DNA of 64,000 bases from Xanthomonas pisi DSM 18956. GTDB lineage: Bacteria > Pseudomonadota > Gammaproteobacteria > Xanthomonadales > Xanthomonadaceae. The notes under the pieces were generated by a model that saw nothing but the letters and a program-made list of their open reading frames with translations, had not been told where the DNA came from and made no database searches. The stretch spans positions 118,740 through 182,739 of the forward strand of contig NZ_JPLE01000032.1 of the NCBI RefSeq assembly GCF_001010415.1, given 5' to 3'. Shown one piece after another: positions 23,448 through 33,200 of this stretch. The position numbers and the translations under genes were made by a program. Each line of letters begins with the position of its first letter. The stretch's first letter is position 1.

Positions 23448-24500
23448 TCACCCAGGCTGCTGCGTCGGCGCCGGCTGTGTTTCCGGGCGCGGCGGCACTA
23501 CGCGCGGAAAACCTGGTGGCATCGTCTGCTCGGCAGGCGGTGCGGTTGGCGCAGGCAGTGGTTCGGTCGGCGGTGGCGCCAGCATCGCCGCATTGGGACG
23601 CAGCTTCAGCAACGCAGCCCAGTCGCGACGATTGAAGTCGCACAGTTCTTCGTGTGCCGGCGTGCATTCGCTGGCGACGCCAAGGCTGTCTTCGTTCTGG
23701 TCCTGCGCGTTGTCGGATTGCGGCGTCGGCAATACCACCCGGCCGGAGCGGTCCAGCGGCATCTTGCGCATCATGACGGTGTTGAACACATTGCCACCGA
23801 TCAGATACAGCGTGCGATCGCCGCCGACATTGGCAGCCACCACCACATCGCAATGCGATTGCCATGGCATCGGTGCGCTACCGCCCAATGCGGCCTTCAA
23901 TCCTGCGTAGCCAAGCGTCACGCTGCGCCCGCGCAGCAGGCAGAGCAGATCGCCGGGTGCGGGCTTTTCGACGGCAGGGTCGGCAAACTGGTACGGGCCG
24001 GTGGCACCGTCGTTGTATGCGCTGCGGATGTAGTCCAGATGGCGCGCGGAACGGTGGAATCCGCTCAGTCTGGCTTGTGTCATCACCCATGAAATGAAGG
24101 CGGCCGACCATGGGTTGTCGATCAGAAATGCGCGGCAGTCGCTGGCGGTGTAGCGGGTCCCATCCAATGCTGCGCAACTCGACGCGCCGGGACGTCCGCC
24201 CATCGAAGCAAGCGTGCCGCTATCGCGCCAATAGCCTGCCACGCGTTGCCAGGCAACGACACCATGGTCGGCGAGATAGCCGGATTCGGCTTCGGTCACG
24301 CCCAGGCTGGCAAGGCGGCCTTTGGCATCGATGAACGGATGTTGCCACAGACGATGCTCATTGCAGGCCGAGCGCACGATGGCGATCGCTGCGGGGCTGG
24401 TGCCGAACCGCGGTGGCACATCGCACACTTCTGCAGCTGCAGCGCCGCCTCCCAATCCTGCAAGCAACAGGCACATCCACGGCCAGGGTCTTACGGTCAT
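23448..24500 (-). CDS. exported DUF2272 domain protein
   Basis: This 350-residue protein has an N-terminal signal peptide (hydrophobic CLLLAGLGGGAAAAE, predicted cleavage near residue 23), so it acts outside the cytoplasm. The central part matches DUF2272, a family with a NlpC/P60-like fold: NPWSAAFISWVMTQA, then FHRSARHLDYI and GDLLCLLRGR, with a SHCDVVVA histidine segment. The last 50 residues are proline-rich and probably disordered. It lies alone, convergent to pnp and 63 bases downstream of nadC on the same strand. A cell-wall hydrolase role is a family-level inference. Confidence 0.8.
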   Translation of the reverse strand: MTVRPWPWMCLLLAGLGGGAAAAEVCDVPPRFGTSPAAIAIVRSACNEHRLWQHPFIDAKGRLASLGVTEAESGYLADHGVVAWQRVAGYWRDSGTLASMGGRPGASSCAALDGTRYTASDCRAFLIDNPWSAAFISWVMTQARLSGFHRSARHLDYIRSAYNDGATGPYQFADPAVEKPAPGDLLCLLRGRSVTLGYAGLKAALGGSAPMPWQSHCDVVVAANVGGDRTLYLIGGNVFNTVMMRKMPLDRSGRVVLPTPQSDNAQDQNEDSLGVASECTPAHEELCDFNRRDWAALLKLRPNAAMLAPPPTEPLPAPTAPPAEQTMPPGFPRVVPPRPETQPAPTQQPG

Positions 24501-24563
24501 CGAACATCCTGCACGAAAGCAATCGCAGCAGGCTGCCAGAGCAGCCCGCGCGCAGACGTGAAA

Positions 24564-25445
24564 TCAGTGCGGCGGCGGGCCGAGTTTGAGCGACAGGTCC
24601 ACCGCCTGCACATGCTTGGTCAACCCGCCGATGGAAATGCAGTCCACGCCGTCCTGTGCAATTGCGCGGATGCCGGCCAGGTCGACGCTGCCGGAGACTT
24701 CCAGCGGGATGCGCTGATCCACCGGCAGCGCGGCAACGATGCGCACCGCCTCGCGACGCATCGCCGGGTCGAAGTCGTCGATGAGGATGCGCGTGCAGCC
24801 CACCTGCAAGGCCTCGCGCAGCTGCGCCAGCGTTTCCACCTCCACCACCAGCGGCAGCTGCGGTTGCTGCGCACGTGCCGCATGCACGGCTGCGCTGAGC
24901 GAGCCGGCGGCGCGGATGTGGTTTTCCTTGAGCATCACCGTATCGAACAGGCCGATGCGGTGATTGTCGCCGCCACCGCAGCGCACCGCGTATTTCTGCG
25001 CGATGCGCAGGCCCGGCAGCGTCTTGCGCGTGTCCAGGATGCGGGCGCCGGTGCCTGCCACTGCGGCCACATAGGCCGCGGTGGCGGTGGCGGTGGCACA
25101 GAGCGTCTGCAGGAAGTTCAGCGATGTGCGTTCGGCACTGACCAGGCTGCGGCTGCGGCCTTGCAGGATGGCCAGCACCGTGCCGGCGCCGACGTGCTGG
25201 CCTTCGTGTACGTGCCAGTCGATGCGTACCTGTGGGTCGAGCGCACGATGGGTGGCATCGAACCAGGGGCGGCCGGCGATCACCGCGTCCTGCTTGCACA
25301 ACAGATAGGCGCTGTCGGCTTGATCGGGCAGCAGCGCAGCAGTCACATCGCCAGTGCCGATGTCTTCGGTCAGCGCGCGCGCCACATCGGCATCGACCAA
25401 CGCCGCTGGCGGCGCTCCAGGCACGGTACGCACGAACGAACTCAC
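24564..25445 (-). CDS. nadC: nicotinate-nucleotide pyrophosphorylase (carboxylating)
   Basis: This 293-residue quinolinate phosphoribosyltransferase makes nicotinate mononucleotide from quinolinate and PRPP in NAD synthesis. Diagnostic segments are EDIGTGDVTAALL near the N-terminus, LNFLQTLCATAT, RILDTRKTLPGLRIAQKYAV, the GGGDNHRIGLFDTVMLKENH loop and the C-terminal SIGGLTKHVQAVDLSLK. Its ATG overlaps the stop of the small UPF0434 gene by 4 bases, so the two are probably one transcript. Confidence 0.96.
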   Translation of the reverse strand: MSSFVRTVPGAPPAALVDADVARALTEDIGTGDVTAALLPDQADSAYLLCKQDAVIAGRPWFDATHRALDPQVRIDWHVHEGQHVGAGTVLAILQGRSRSLVSAERTSLNFLQTLCATATATAAYVAAVAGTGARILDTRKTLPGLRIAQKYAVRCGGGDNHRIGLFDTVMLKENHIRAAGSLSAAVHAARAQQPQLPLVVEVETLAQLREALQVGCTRILIDDFDPAMRREAVRIVAALPVDQRIPLEVSGSVDLAGIRAIAQDGVDCISIGGLTKHVQAVDLSLKLGPPPH

Positions 25446-25711
25446 TTTTCGGGGAAGTCAGTGATCTGCGCGGTGGCGATGGCTTCTTCGGCCAGCAGCA
25501 CCGGAATGCCGTCGTCGACGCGGAAGATCTGCTTGCGGTCCCGGGTGATCAAGGCCTCGCGCAGCGGCTGGCTTTGCGCGGTGCCGTCGGCGCGCTGCAG
25601 GGCTCCGGCGGCGATGGCGGTGTTGAGCGCTTCCAGGCCCTTGCCGTCCAGCAGCGAAAGCGGCTGACGGGTGTCGGGCGAGCACAGCAGGTCGAGCAGT
25701 TTGCGATCCAT
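25442..25711 (-). CDS. UPF0434/Trm112-like small protein
   Basis: This 89-residue protein starts MDRKLLDLLCSPDTRQPL and ends with FRVDDGIPVLLAEEA, the two signature ends of the UPF0434 (YcaR/Trm112-like) family. The middle is longer than in E. coli YcaR and rich in Ala and Arg. Only one cysteine remains (residue 10), so the zinc site of typical Trm112-like proteins cannot be formed. It overlaps nadC and is divergent from purE. Function unknown. Confidence 0.8.
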   Translation of the reverse strand: MDRKLLDLLCSPDTRQPLSLLDGKGLEALNTAIAAGALQRADGTAQSQPLREALITRDRKQIFRVDDGIPVLLAEEAIATAQITDFPEK

Positions 25712-25769
25712 CGAAGTCTTGTCTTGCGTGGAGATTGGCTAGAATACGTCTTTACCGCAGGGCAGGGCC

Positions 25770-26273
25770 ATGACCTCCAACCACTCCGCGCCGCTGGTCG
25801 GCATCGTGATGGGCTCCCGTTCGGATTGGGAGACCATGCAACACGCAGCTCAGAAGCTCGATGCGCTGGGCGTGCCGTACGAAGTCAAGGTGGTCTCGGC
25901 GCACCGTACCCCGGACGTGTTGTTCACCTACGCAGAACAAGCTGGCGCGCGCGGCTTGCGCGCCATCATTGCCGGTGCCGGCGGTGCAGCGCACCTGCCG
26001 GGCATGCTGGCGGCCAAGACGGCGGTGCCGGTGCTGGGCGTGCCGGTGCAGTCCAAGGCGCTCAACGGCATGGACTCATTGCTGTCGATCGTGCAGATGC
26101 CGGCCGGCATCCCGGTGGCCACGTTCGCGATCGGCAACGCCGGCGCCGCCAACGCGGCGTTGTTTGCGGCCGCGATGCTGGCGCCGGAGCAGGTCCAGAT
26201 CGGTCAGGCGCTGGCGCAGTTCCGTGCCAAACAGACCGACGATGTGATGGCCAGCGACGACCCGCGCCAATGA
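25770..26273 (+). CDS. purE: N5-carboxyaminoimidazole ribonucleotide mutase
   Basis: This 167-residue class I PurE converts N5-CAIR to CAIR in purine synthesis. Conserved segments are [31 protein letters not shown] and [24 protein letters not shown] -10-like box at 25740-25745 lies upstream in the divergent region shared with the UPF0434 gene. Its stop overlaps the purK start (ATGA), so PurK product can feed PurE from one transcript. Confidence 0.97.
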   Translation: MTSNHSAPLVGIVMGSRSDWETMQHAAQKLDALGVPYEVKVVSAHRTPDVLFTYAEQAGARGLRAIIAGAGGAAHLPGMLAAKTAVPVLGVPVQSKALNGMDSLLSIVQMPAGIPVATFAIGNAGAANAALFAAAMLAPEQVQIGQALAQFRAKQTDDVMASDDPRQ

Positions 26274-27415
26274 CCACGCTCGGTATTCTGGGAGGCGGCC
26301 AGTTGGCGCGCATGCTGGTGCTGGCCGGCGCACCGCTTGGGCTGCGGTTTGCGGTATTCGACCCTGCGGCCGATGCCTGCGCAGGGCAGCTGTCATCGCT
26401 GCAGGTGGGCGCGTTCGACGATGCTGCCGCGCTCGCTGCATTCGCCGCGCAGGTGGATGCAATCACTTTCGATTTCGAGAACGTGCCGGCCGCCAGCGCG
26501 CAGCAACTTGCCGCGCAGTTGCCGGTGTTGCCGCGCCCGGATGCCTTGGCGGTGGCGCAGGATCGGCTGAGCGAGAAAACCCTGTTCCGCGCGCTCGGTA
26601 TCCCGGTGCCGGAGTTTGCCGCCATCGACGACCGCGCCGGGCTCGACGCGGCCTTGGCGCGTATCGGTACGCCCTGCGTGCTCAAGACGCGCCGCTTCGG
26701 TTACGACGGCAAGGGCCAGTTCCGCATCAAGACGCTGGCCGATGCCGATGCCGCGTGGGACGCACTGGGCGCGCAGGCAGCGAAGGTCGGCCTGATCGTG
26801 GAAGCCTTCGTGCCGTTCGAGCGCGAGGTCAGCGTGGTGGCCGTGCGTGGGCGCGATGGCGAATTCCGCGCGTGGCCGCTGACCGAGAACTGGCATGTGG
26901 ACGGCGTGCTCTCGGCCAGTCTTGCGCCGGCGCGTGTGGATGCCGGCTTGCAGGCCGCGGCACAGGCGCATGCGCGTGCGATCGCCGAGCGCGTGGACTA
27001 CGTAGGTGTCTTCGCGCTGGAACTGTTCGTGCGCGATGGCCAGTTGCTCGCCAACGAAATGGCGCCGCGCGTGCACAACTCCGGGCATTGGACCATCGAA
27101 GGTGCCGAGACCTCGCAGTTCGAAAATCATGTGCGCGCCGTGCTCGGCCTGCCACTTGGCAGCACCGCGATGCGCGGTCATGCCTGCATGCTCAACTGGT
27201 TGGGCGCGATGCCGGACGCTGCCGCATTTCTGGCGGTGCCCGGTGGGCATTGGCACGACTACGGCAAGCAGTCGCGCGAGGGTCGCAAGGTGGGCCATGC
27301 AACGCTGCGTGCCGACACCTCGCAGGCGCTGGAAAAGGCGCTCGTCGAAGCCGGGATGGCGCTGCAGCGCACTGCGCAAGTTGAACCGGTGATTGCGCGC
27401 CTGCGCGAAGGCTGA
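26270..27415 (+). CDS. purK: N5-carboxyaminoimidazole ribonucleotide synthase
   Basis: This 381-residue ATP-grasp enzyme carboxylates AIR with bicarbonate and [23 protein letters not shown] is the family start at ATG 26270, which overlaps the purE stop; upstream in-frame codons belong to purE in another frame. Further signatures are [16 protein letters not shown] (ATP-binding), [13 protein letters not shown] and [17 protein letters not shown]. The length is normal. Confidence 0.97.
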   Translation: MTTLGILGGGQLARMLVLAGAPLGLRFAVFDPAADACAGQLSSLQVGAFDDAAALAAFAAQVDAITFDFENVPAASAQQLAAQLPVLPRPDALAVAQDRLSEKTLFRALGIPVPEFAAIDDRAGLDAALARIGTPCVLKTRRFGYDGKGQFRIKTLADADAAWDALGAQAAKVGLIVEAFVPFEREVSVVAVRGRDGEFRAWPLTENWHVDGVLSASLAPARVDAGLQAAAQAHARAIAERVDYVGVFALELFVRDGQLLANEMAPRVHNSGHWTIEGAETSQFENHVRAVLGLPLGSTAMRGHACMLNWLGAMPDAAAFLAVPGGHWHDYGKQSREGRKVGHATLRADTSQALEKALVEAGMALQRTAQVEPVIARLREG

Positions 27416-27551
27416 GTGTCAGCCGATCCCGAGACATCGCGACGCAGCAGCGAGGCGGCGCGATGGTCGTAGTGCTGGTGGCTTGCACTTTGGCGGAGGG
27501 CGTGCGGTCGGGTGCATCGGTCGGCGGTCCATCGGCGACCAGACTCGCCTG

Positions 27552-28130
27552 TCAGCTCAGCCGGCTGGCCACAAAATCCCAGTTGATCAGCTTCCAGAAT
27601 GCCTCCAGATACTGCGCACGGTCCTGCTGGTAATCCAGGTAGTACCCGTGTTCCCAGAGGTCGCATGCCAGTAGCGGCGTATCCGGCCCGGTCAGCGGCG
27701 TGGAGGCGTTGGGCGTGGCGACAACGGCCAACCCGCCGTCCGGGCGCTGTACCAGCCAGACCCAGCCCGAGCCGAAGCTGCTCAAGGCGACGCGATTGAA
27801 TTCCTGTTTGAAGTGCACGAAATCGCCGAACGATCTGCCGATGCTGTCGGCCAGCTTGCCGAGCGGCTCGCCGCCACCGCGTGGCCGCAGGCATTGCCAA
27901 TAGAAATTGTGGTTCCACACCTGCGCGGCCAGATGGAACAACGTGCCCTGCGCCTGCGCGATGATCTCTTCCAGCGTCAGCTCGGCAAATTCGCTGCCTT
28001 CGATGCGCGTATTGAGCCGTTCGACCTCGCCGCGATGACAGACGCCGTGGTGCGCCTCCAGGGCTGCGGAAGATAGGTGTGGCTCCAGAGCGGTGCGGGA
28101 GTAGGGCAGTGCAAGGTGTTCGATCGGCAT
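27552..28130 (-). CDS. sodB: Fe/Mn-type superoxide dismutase with altered active-site residues
   Basis: This 192-residue protein aligns end to end with FeSOD: ALPYSRTALEPHLSS, AAQVWNHNFYWQCLRP, FGSGWVWLV, and the DLWEHGYYLDYQ metal-binding segment. All four metal ligands are retained (H27, the His of WNH, Asp and His of DLWEH), as is the FeSOD-type Gln of AAQVWNH. The normally invariant segment after H27 is changed: HHGVCHRGEV replaces the usual HxGKHHxxYV. The second-sphere histidine becomes Cys31 and the gateway tyrosine becomes Glu35. The frame is intact, so these are substitutions, not a frameshift. Activity is doubtful or altered. Confidence 0.85.
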   Translation of the reverse strand: MPIEHLALPYSRTALEPHLSSAALEAHHGVCHRGEVERLNTRIEGSEFAELTLEEIIAQAQGTLFHLAAQVWNHNFYWQCLRPRGGGEPLGKLADSIGRSFGDFVHFKQEFNRVALSSFGSGWVWLVQRPDGGLAVVATPNASTPLTGPDTPLLACDLWEHGYYLDYQQDRAQYLEAFWKLINWDFVASRLS

Positions 28131-28251
28131 GATGGCAAGGGCAGCGAAGGGAGTGCGGCGACAGGTCGCGCTGAAGGCTTACAATGCGCGCCTTTGCGGA
28201 AGTCTATCCGACCCGGCGGTCGGGCCTGCCGCTCCCAGTCAGGAGAGTCCA

Positions 28252-28572
28252 ATGCCGGTGATGGAACGGATCCAGGCCGAAGTCGAACAACACCCGATCG
28301 TGCTGTTCATGAAAGGCACCCCGCAGTTTCCGATGTGCGGGTTTTCCAGTCGCGCGGTGCAGGCGTTGATCGCCGCCGGCGCCGATCAGCTGCGCACCGT
28401 CAACGTGCTGGAAGAACCCGAGATCCGCGCCAATCTGCCGCGCTATTCCAATTGGCCGACCTTTCCGCAGTTGTTCATCCATGGCGAGTTGATTGGCGGT
28501 TGCGACATCACGCTGGAACTGTTCGAAGCCGGCGAACTCAAGCGCATCGTCACCGAAGCGTATCAGCCGTGA
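28252..28572 (+). CDS. grxD: monothiol glutaredoxin (Grx4 type)
   Basis: This 106-residue CGFS glutaredoxin has its active site at residues 29-32, in QFPMCGFSSRAVQAL. WPTFPQLFIHGELIGGCDI holds the cis-proline and glutathione-binding region. Such proteins carry a bridging [2Fe-2S] cluster and serve in iron-sulfur trafficking. ATG 28252 follows an AGGAG box at 28241-28245. The stop overlaps the GTG start of the SDR gene. Confidence 0.95.
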   Translation: MPVMERIQAEVEQHPIVLFMKGTPQFPMCGFSSRAVQALIAAGADQLRTVNVLEEPEIRANLPRYSNWPTFPQLFIHGELIGGCDITLELFEAGELKRIVTEAYQP

Positions 28573-29312
28573 GTGCGTTGCAGGACCATGGTCCATCGCA
28601 GTCACTGAGCGGCCGGGTCGTGCTGATCACCGGCGCGGCCGGTGGGCTGGGCGCTGCCGCTGCACAGGCATGCGCGTCCGCAGGGGCGACCGTGGTACTG
28701 CTGGGACGCAAGCTGCGTCCGCTGGAGCGCGTCTACGATGCGGTGGCCACGCTGGGTCCGGAGCCGTTGCTGTATCCCCTCGATCTGGCCGGCGCGACAC
28801 CCGATGATTACGCTGCCTTGGCGCAGCGGCTGCAGTCCGAATTGGGTGGTGTCCATGGGCTGTTGCATTGCGCGGCCGACTTCGCCGGGCTGACGCCCGC
28901 CGAGCTTGCGGCGCCTGCGGACTTCGCACGCAGCATCCACGTCAACCTCACCGCACGCGCCTGGTTGACCCAGGCCTGCCTGCCGCTCATGCGGCAGCAG
29001 GGCGACGCGGCCGTGGTCTTCGTCGTCGACGATGCGGTGCGCGTCGGTCAGGCGTACTGGGGCGCCTACGGCGCCGCCCAGCACGCGCAGCTCGGCGTGA
29101 TCGCCAGTCTGCACCACGAAACCGCAGCCGGCCCGGTGCGCGTCCATGGTCTGCAACCAGGGCCGATGCGCACCGCACTGCGCGCGCGCGCCTTTACCCA
29201 TCAGGAAGACAGCGAGGCGGCCGACCCCGTTTGTTACGCGTCTGCCTGTGTCACCTTGTTGTCCATGGCAGGTGCTCCGCACCGCGGTGCGATCTGGAGC
29301 CCTTGCGCATGA
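28569..29312 (+). CDS. short-chain dehydrogenase/reductase-like protein, catalytic residues lost
   Basis: This 247-residue SDR-fold protein resembles the YciK group. The cofactor motif TGAAGGLG (residues 21-28) and N126 are kept, and Y167 is in WGAYGAAQ. The catalytic lysine four residues after Y167 is Gln171, and the serine position 13 residues before Y167 is Asp154. The NNAG-type motif is also altered (HCAAD, 100-104). It may bind NAD(P)(H) but is unlikely to be a standard dehydrogenase. GTG 28569 overlaps the grxD stop; its own stop overlaps the next gene, so three genes form one unit. Confidence 0.8.
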   Translation: MSALQDHGPSQSLSGRVVLITGAAGGLGAAAAQACASAGATVVLLGRKLRPLERVYDAVATLGPEPLLYPLDLAGATPDDYAALAQRLQSELGGVHGLLHCAADFAGLTPAELAAPADFARSIHVNLTARAWLTQACLPLMRQQGDAAVVFVVDDAVRVGQAYWGAYGAAQHAQLGVIASLHHETAAGPVRVHGLQPGPMRTALRARAFTHQEDSEAADPVCYASACVTLLSMAGAPHRGAIWSPCA

Positions 29313-29908
29313 CCATTCTGTCGGCGGCCTTGCTGCTGTTCCTGATCCTGGACCCGCTGGGCAACATTCCGGTGTTCCTTAGCGTGCTCAAGCCGTTGCC
29401 GCCGAAGCGGCAGCGCTTCGTGCTCGCGCGCGAGTTGCTGATCGCCCTGATCGTGCTGATGGCGTTCCTGTGGGGCGGCAAATACGCGTTGGAACTGATG
29501 CATCTGCGGCAGGAATCGGTGGCGATCGCCGGCGGCATCGTGCTGTTCCTGATCGGCATCCGCATGATCTTCCCGCGCCCGGAAGGCCTGATGGGCGAGA
29601 TCCCAGACGGCGAACCCTTCATCGTGCCGCTGGCCATTCCGCTGGTGGCCGGACCGTCCGGCATGGCCGCGGTCATGCTGATGGGCAGCAACGAACCCAC
29701 GCGTCTGTGGGACTGGAGCCTGGCGCTGATGATCGCCTGGATCGGCGCCTCCACGATCCTGGCCTCGGCCCCGTTGCTGTACAAACTGCTCGGCCACCGC
29801 GCACTGACCGCGATCGAGCGGCTGATGGGCATGCTGCTGGTCGCCATTTCCGTCCAGATGTTTTTGGACGGGTTGGGGACGTACTTCAAGCTGCCGGTGT
29901 CGATTTAA
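29309..29908 (+). CDS. MarC family integral membrane protein
   Basis: This 199-residue protein has six hydrophobic helices and the MarC/YhgN signature LFLILDPLGNIPVFL at the N-terminus, with a matching PLAIPLVAGPSGMAAVMLM segment in the second half (an internal repeat typical of the family). It is predicted to lie in the inner membrane; the substrate of the family is not settled. Its ATG overlaps the stop of the SDR gene. Confidence 0.85.
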   Translation: MTILSAALLLFLILDPLGNIPVFLSVLKPLPPKRQRFVLARELLIALIVLMAFLWGGKYALELMHLRQESVAIAGGIVLFLIGIRMIFPRPEGLMGEIPDGEPFIVPLAIPLVAGPSGMAAVMLMGSNEPTRLWDWSLALMIAWIGASTILASAPLLYKLLGHRALTAIERLMGMLLVAISVQMFLDGLGTYFKLPVSI

Positions 29909-30277
29909 GGGCGCTGTCATATCAGGGGCCGGCACAGGCCTCGGCGCGACGCGCGCTCCTTTGCGCAAACCGGGCCAACTGGCAGTCCTGCCGGCCTTCG
30001 ACGCCCGAATTCGTCCCAGTCGAGACGCAGGTCTCGCTCCCGCTGCGATCTTGCGCAATCAGGCTGTTGCGCCTTCACATGCGAAGTTCATGTTGCAGTG
30101 CGCGAACTTTGTCACGCCGCCGTCACAATCAGGCCTTAGCGTGTTAATCTGTTGTTAACCGTTGCGGCAGCAACCAGCCGCTCGGCGAGGGACCCCAGAT
30201 CATCGGCAGCCCACCCCCGGGAACGGTTGGGCTGACTGCGCTTTTGTCACTGCCCAACCTGTATCGAGGCCACCGAA
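29909..30277 (+). promoter_or_regulatory. intergenic region upstream of the TonB receptor, with a GTTAA dyad
   Basis: This 369-base stretch has no convincing gene. A perfect inverted repeat GTTAA-N7-TTAAC lies at 30143-30159, about 120 bases before the receptor start. A long GC-rich leader with a CCCCGGGAACGG-like segment follows. The dyad is a plausible operator or promoter element; no confident -35/-10 pair could be fixed. Confidence 0.35.
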
Positions 30278-33200
30278 ATGACCCACCCCCGTTGTCTCCG
30301 CATGTCCAAGCTCACGCTTGGTCTCGTTGCCGCACTCGCCGCCGCTCCCGTATTTGCGCAGAGCACCTCCGCCGGCGTCGCTGGCCTGGTCACCAGCAGC
30401 GGCGGTCAGCCGGTGCCGAATGCCGAAGTCACGATCACCCACGTCGAATCGGGTACCGTCAGCCGCGCCACCACCGATGCCAGCGGACGCTATAACGCGC
30501 GCGGCCTGCGTGTGGGTGGGCCGTACACGATCACCATCACCAAATCGGGTGAAGGTACCAAGACCGAAGAGGGCGTTTACCTCAACCTGAATCAGGTCAA
30601 CACGGTCAATGCGGATTTGGCAGGCGACATCGCCGCCACCAATCTCGAAGCCGTGCAGGTCATGGCTGTCGCGGGTGGCTCGGAGCTGTTTAGCGCTTAT
30701 AAGATGGGTACCGGTACGAACGTGTCTCGCGAGACCATCGAATCGCTGCCGTCGGTCAATCGCAATATCCAAGATTACATCCGTCTCGATCCGCGTATTT
30801 CGCAGGTCAGCAAAGCCGATGGCGCAATTTCGGTGGGCGGTCAAAATACGCGCTACAACGCGATTCGTATCGACGGTATTGGTGCAGGCGATCCGTTTGG
30901 TTTGGAGTCCAATAATCTGCCGACCGAGCGTCAGCCGGTGTCGATGGATGCCATCCAGGAAATCAATATCGATGTCGCCAATTATGACACCACCATTTCT
31001 GGCGGTACCGGCGCAGTAATCAACGCGGTAACCAAGTCGGGCACCAATAACTTTGGCGGCACCGTGTACTACGCGTATCGCGACAAGGATATGGTCCGCA
31101 AGGAGTTGGAAGGCGTTCGCTTCAATGGCTTCGATGATGAAAAAACCTATGGCATGACCTTGGGTGGGCCGATCGTCAAGGACAAGCTGTTCTTCTTTGC
31201 CAACTACGAAAAGATGGAGCGTTCGGCGCCGGGTATCAGCTTGACTGATTCTCCGTATGGCAGAGGCAGCATCACCGATGCCGATATCGCTCGTGCGCAG
31301 CAGATCGCAACCGGCTACGGCTTCGACGCGGGTTCGCTGAGCCAGCCTGCCAACAAGACCGAAGTCGAAGAATATGCGCTGAAAATCGACTGGAACATCA
31401 GCGACAATCATCGCGCCGCTGTGCGTTACAACAAGCTTGAGCAAAACGTGGTCCGCTTCCCGCAGATCACCAATAGCGCTGTCTCGTTGAGCACCTTCTG
31501 GTATCAGCAGCCGAAGACGTATGAATCCTGGATGGGCGAGCTGTTCAGCGACTGGTCCGAGAACTTCTCCACCGAATTCAAACTTTCGCACAAGGAATAC
31601 TCTTCGATCCGCGAGCCGAACTCGACTTTGCCGCAAATTCAGGTCCGCGGTTTCGGCGGGATTGCCAACAATTCGTTATATTTTGGCACCGAACAGAACT
31701 CCCACGTCAACGCGGTCGAGAGCAAGGAGTTGAGTGCTTTCGGTGCTGCGACATGGTATGTGGGTGACCACGCCGTCAAGTTCGGTTTCGACTATTCGAA
31801 CAATGACCTGCTGAACTATTACGGTCGCAACCTCAATGGCGCGTATTTGTTCAATAATCTCGATGACTTCGCAGCCGGCCGTGTTAATCAGTACATCGTG
31901 CGTGCGCCGCGTCCCGGTGGCAGTTATGACGACATCCCGGCCGAGTACACGCTGAAGAATACTGGCTTGTTCATTCAGGATAGCTGGGCGGTCAACAACA
32001 ATTTGACCGTGCAGGGCGGCGTACGCATCGACATGCCCGACTTCAGTGATCAACGCCTGTACAACCCGCGCATCATGGCGCTATATGGCTACGACAATAC
32101 CCAGCTGCCTGACGACAAGTTGGTGCAGCCGCGCTTCGGCTTCAACTACACGTTCGACAGCGATCGTCCTACACAGCTGCGCGGCGGCCTGGGTCTGTTT
32201 GGCGGTGCCGCACCGAATGTATGGCTGGCAGGTGTGTACCAGAACACCGGCCTGAACTACACCGAGTACACGGTCAACAATCCGGTCGGTATCTTTACCC
32301 CGAACACCAATCCGCCGTATATACCGACCGCTGGGGCCGGTGCTCGCCAGAACGTGGATATCGCTGCGCCCGATCTCAAGCTGCCATCGGTGTGGAAGAC
32401 CAATCTCGCCTTCGACCATGAGCTGCCCTGGTATGGCATCGTCGCTTCGGCTGAGGTGCTGTACACCAAGGTCAATAACGCGATCTACTTCGAGCGTCTG
32501 GACCTGTACAACCAGGCTGGTGTTGCGGCGACCCGTATTGGTCAGGATGGTCGTGAGTTGTACTGGAACGCTGCGGGTTACCGCCCTTCGACTGGTACCA
32601 ATACTTCCGTACAAAACGGTCAAAACCTGGGTGGTGGTCAGGTCGTAAGCGGCAAGGCCAATCGTCCAAGCGACATGGGCGATGTGATGCTCATGCGCAA
32701 TACTGACAAGGGCGAAGGCACCCAGTTCACGATTGGCTTGAACAAGCCGCTTACGGAAACCTGGGGCTGGTCGCTTGCCTACACCTACACAGAGTCCACT
32801 GAAGTCAGTCCTCTGACCAGTTCGCAGAACACTTCAAACTGGGGCAGCACGCTGATCGGCACTGCCAATGAAAACGTGGCTTACGATTCGCGTTATGCGA
32901 TCAAGGACCGTATCACTGGCTCGATCAACTGGAAGAAGGCGTTCTTCGGCAAGTACAACACCAGCGTGGGGTTGTTCTACGAAGGTCGTTCGGGTCGTCC
33001 GTTTAGCTACATCTACTACAACGACTTGAACGGCGACGCCGCCTCTACCTCCGGGGCAGGCTACTTCAACGACCTGTTCTACGTGCCGAAGGGGCCTGGC
33101 GACGTCCAGTGGGTGGGCGGAGCCGCAATGGAGCAGCGCTTCTTCGATTGGCTGGCAAAAAATCCCGAGTTGGCTGCGTACAAGGGACAGATTGCCCCCG

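Noticed and set aside
28000..28060. Possible frameshift causing the odd residues in the superoxide dismutase
   Set aside because: Family similarity continues in the same frame on both sides, and the codons around H27-E35 read cleanly; neither neighbouring frame restores the usual motif.
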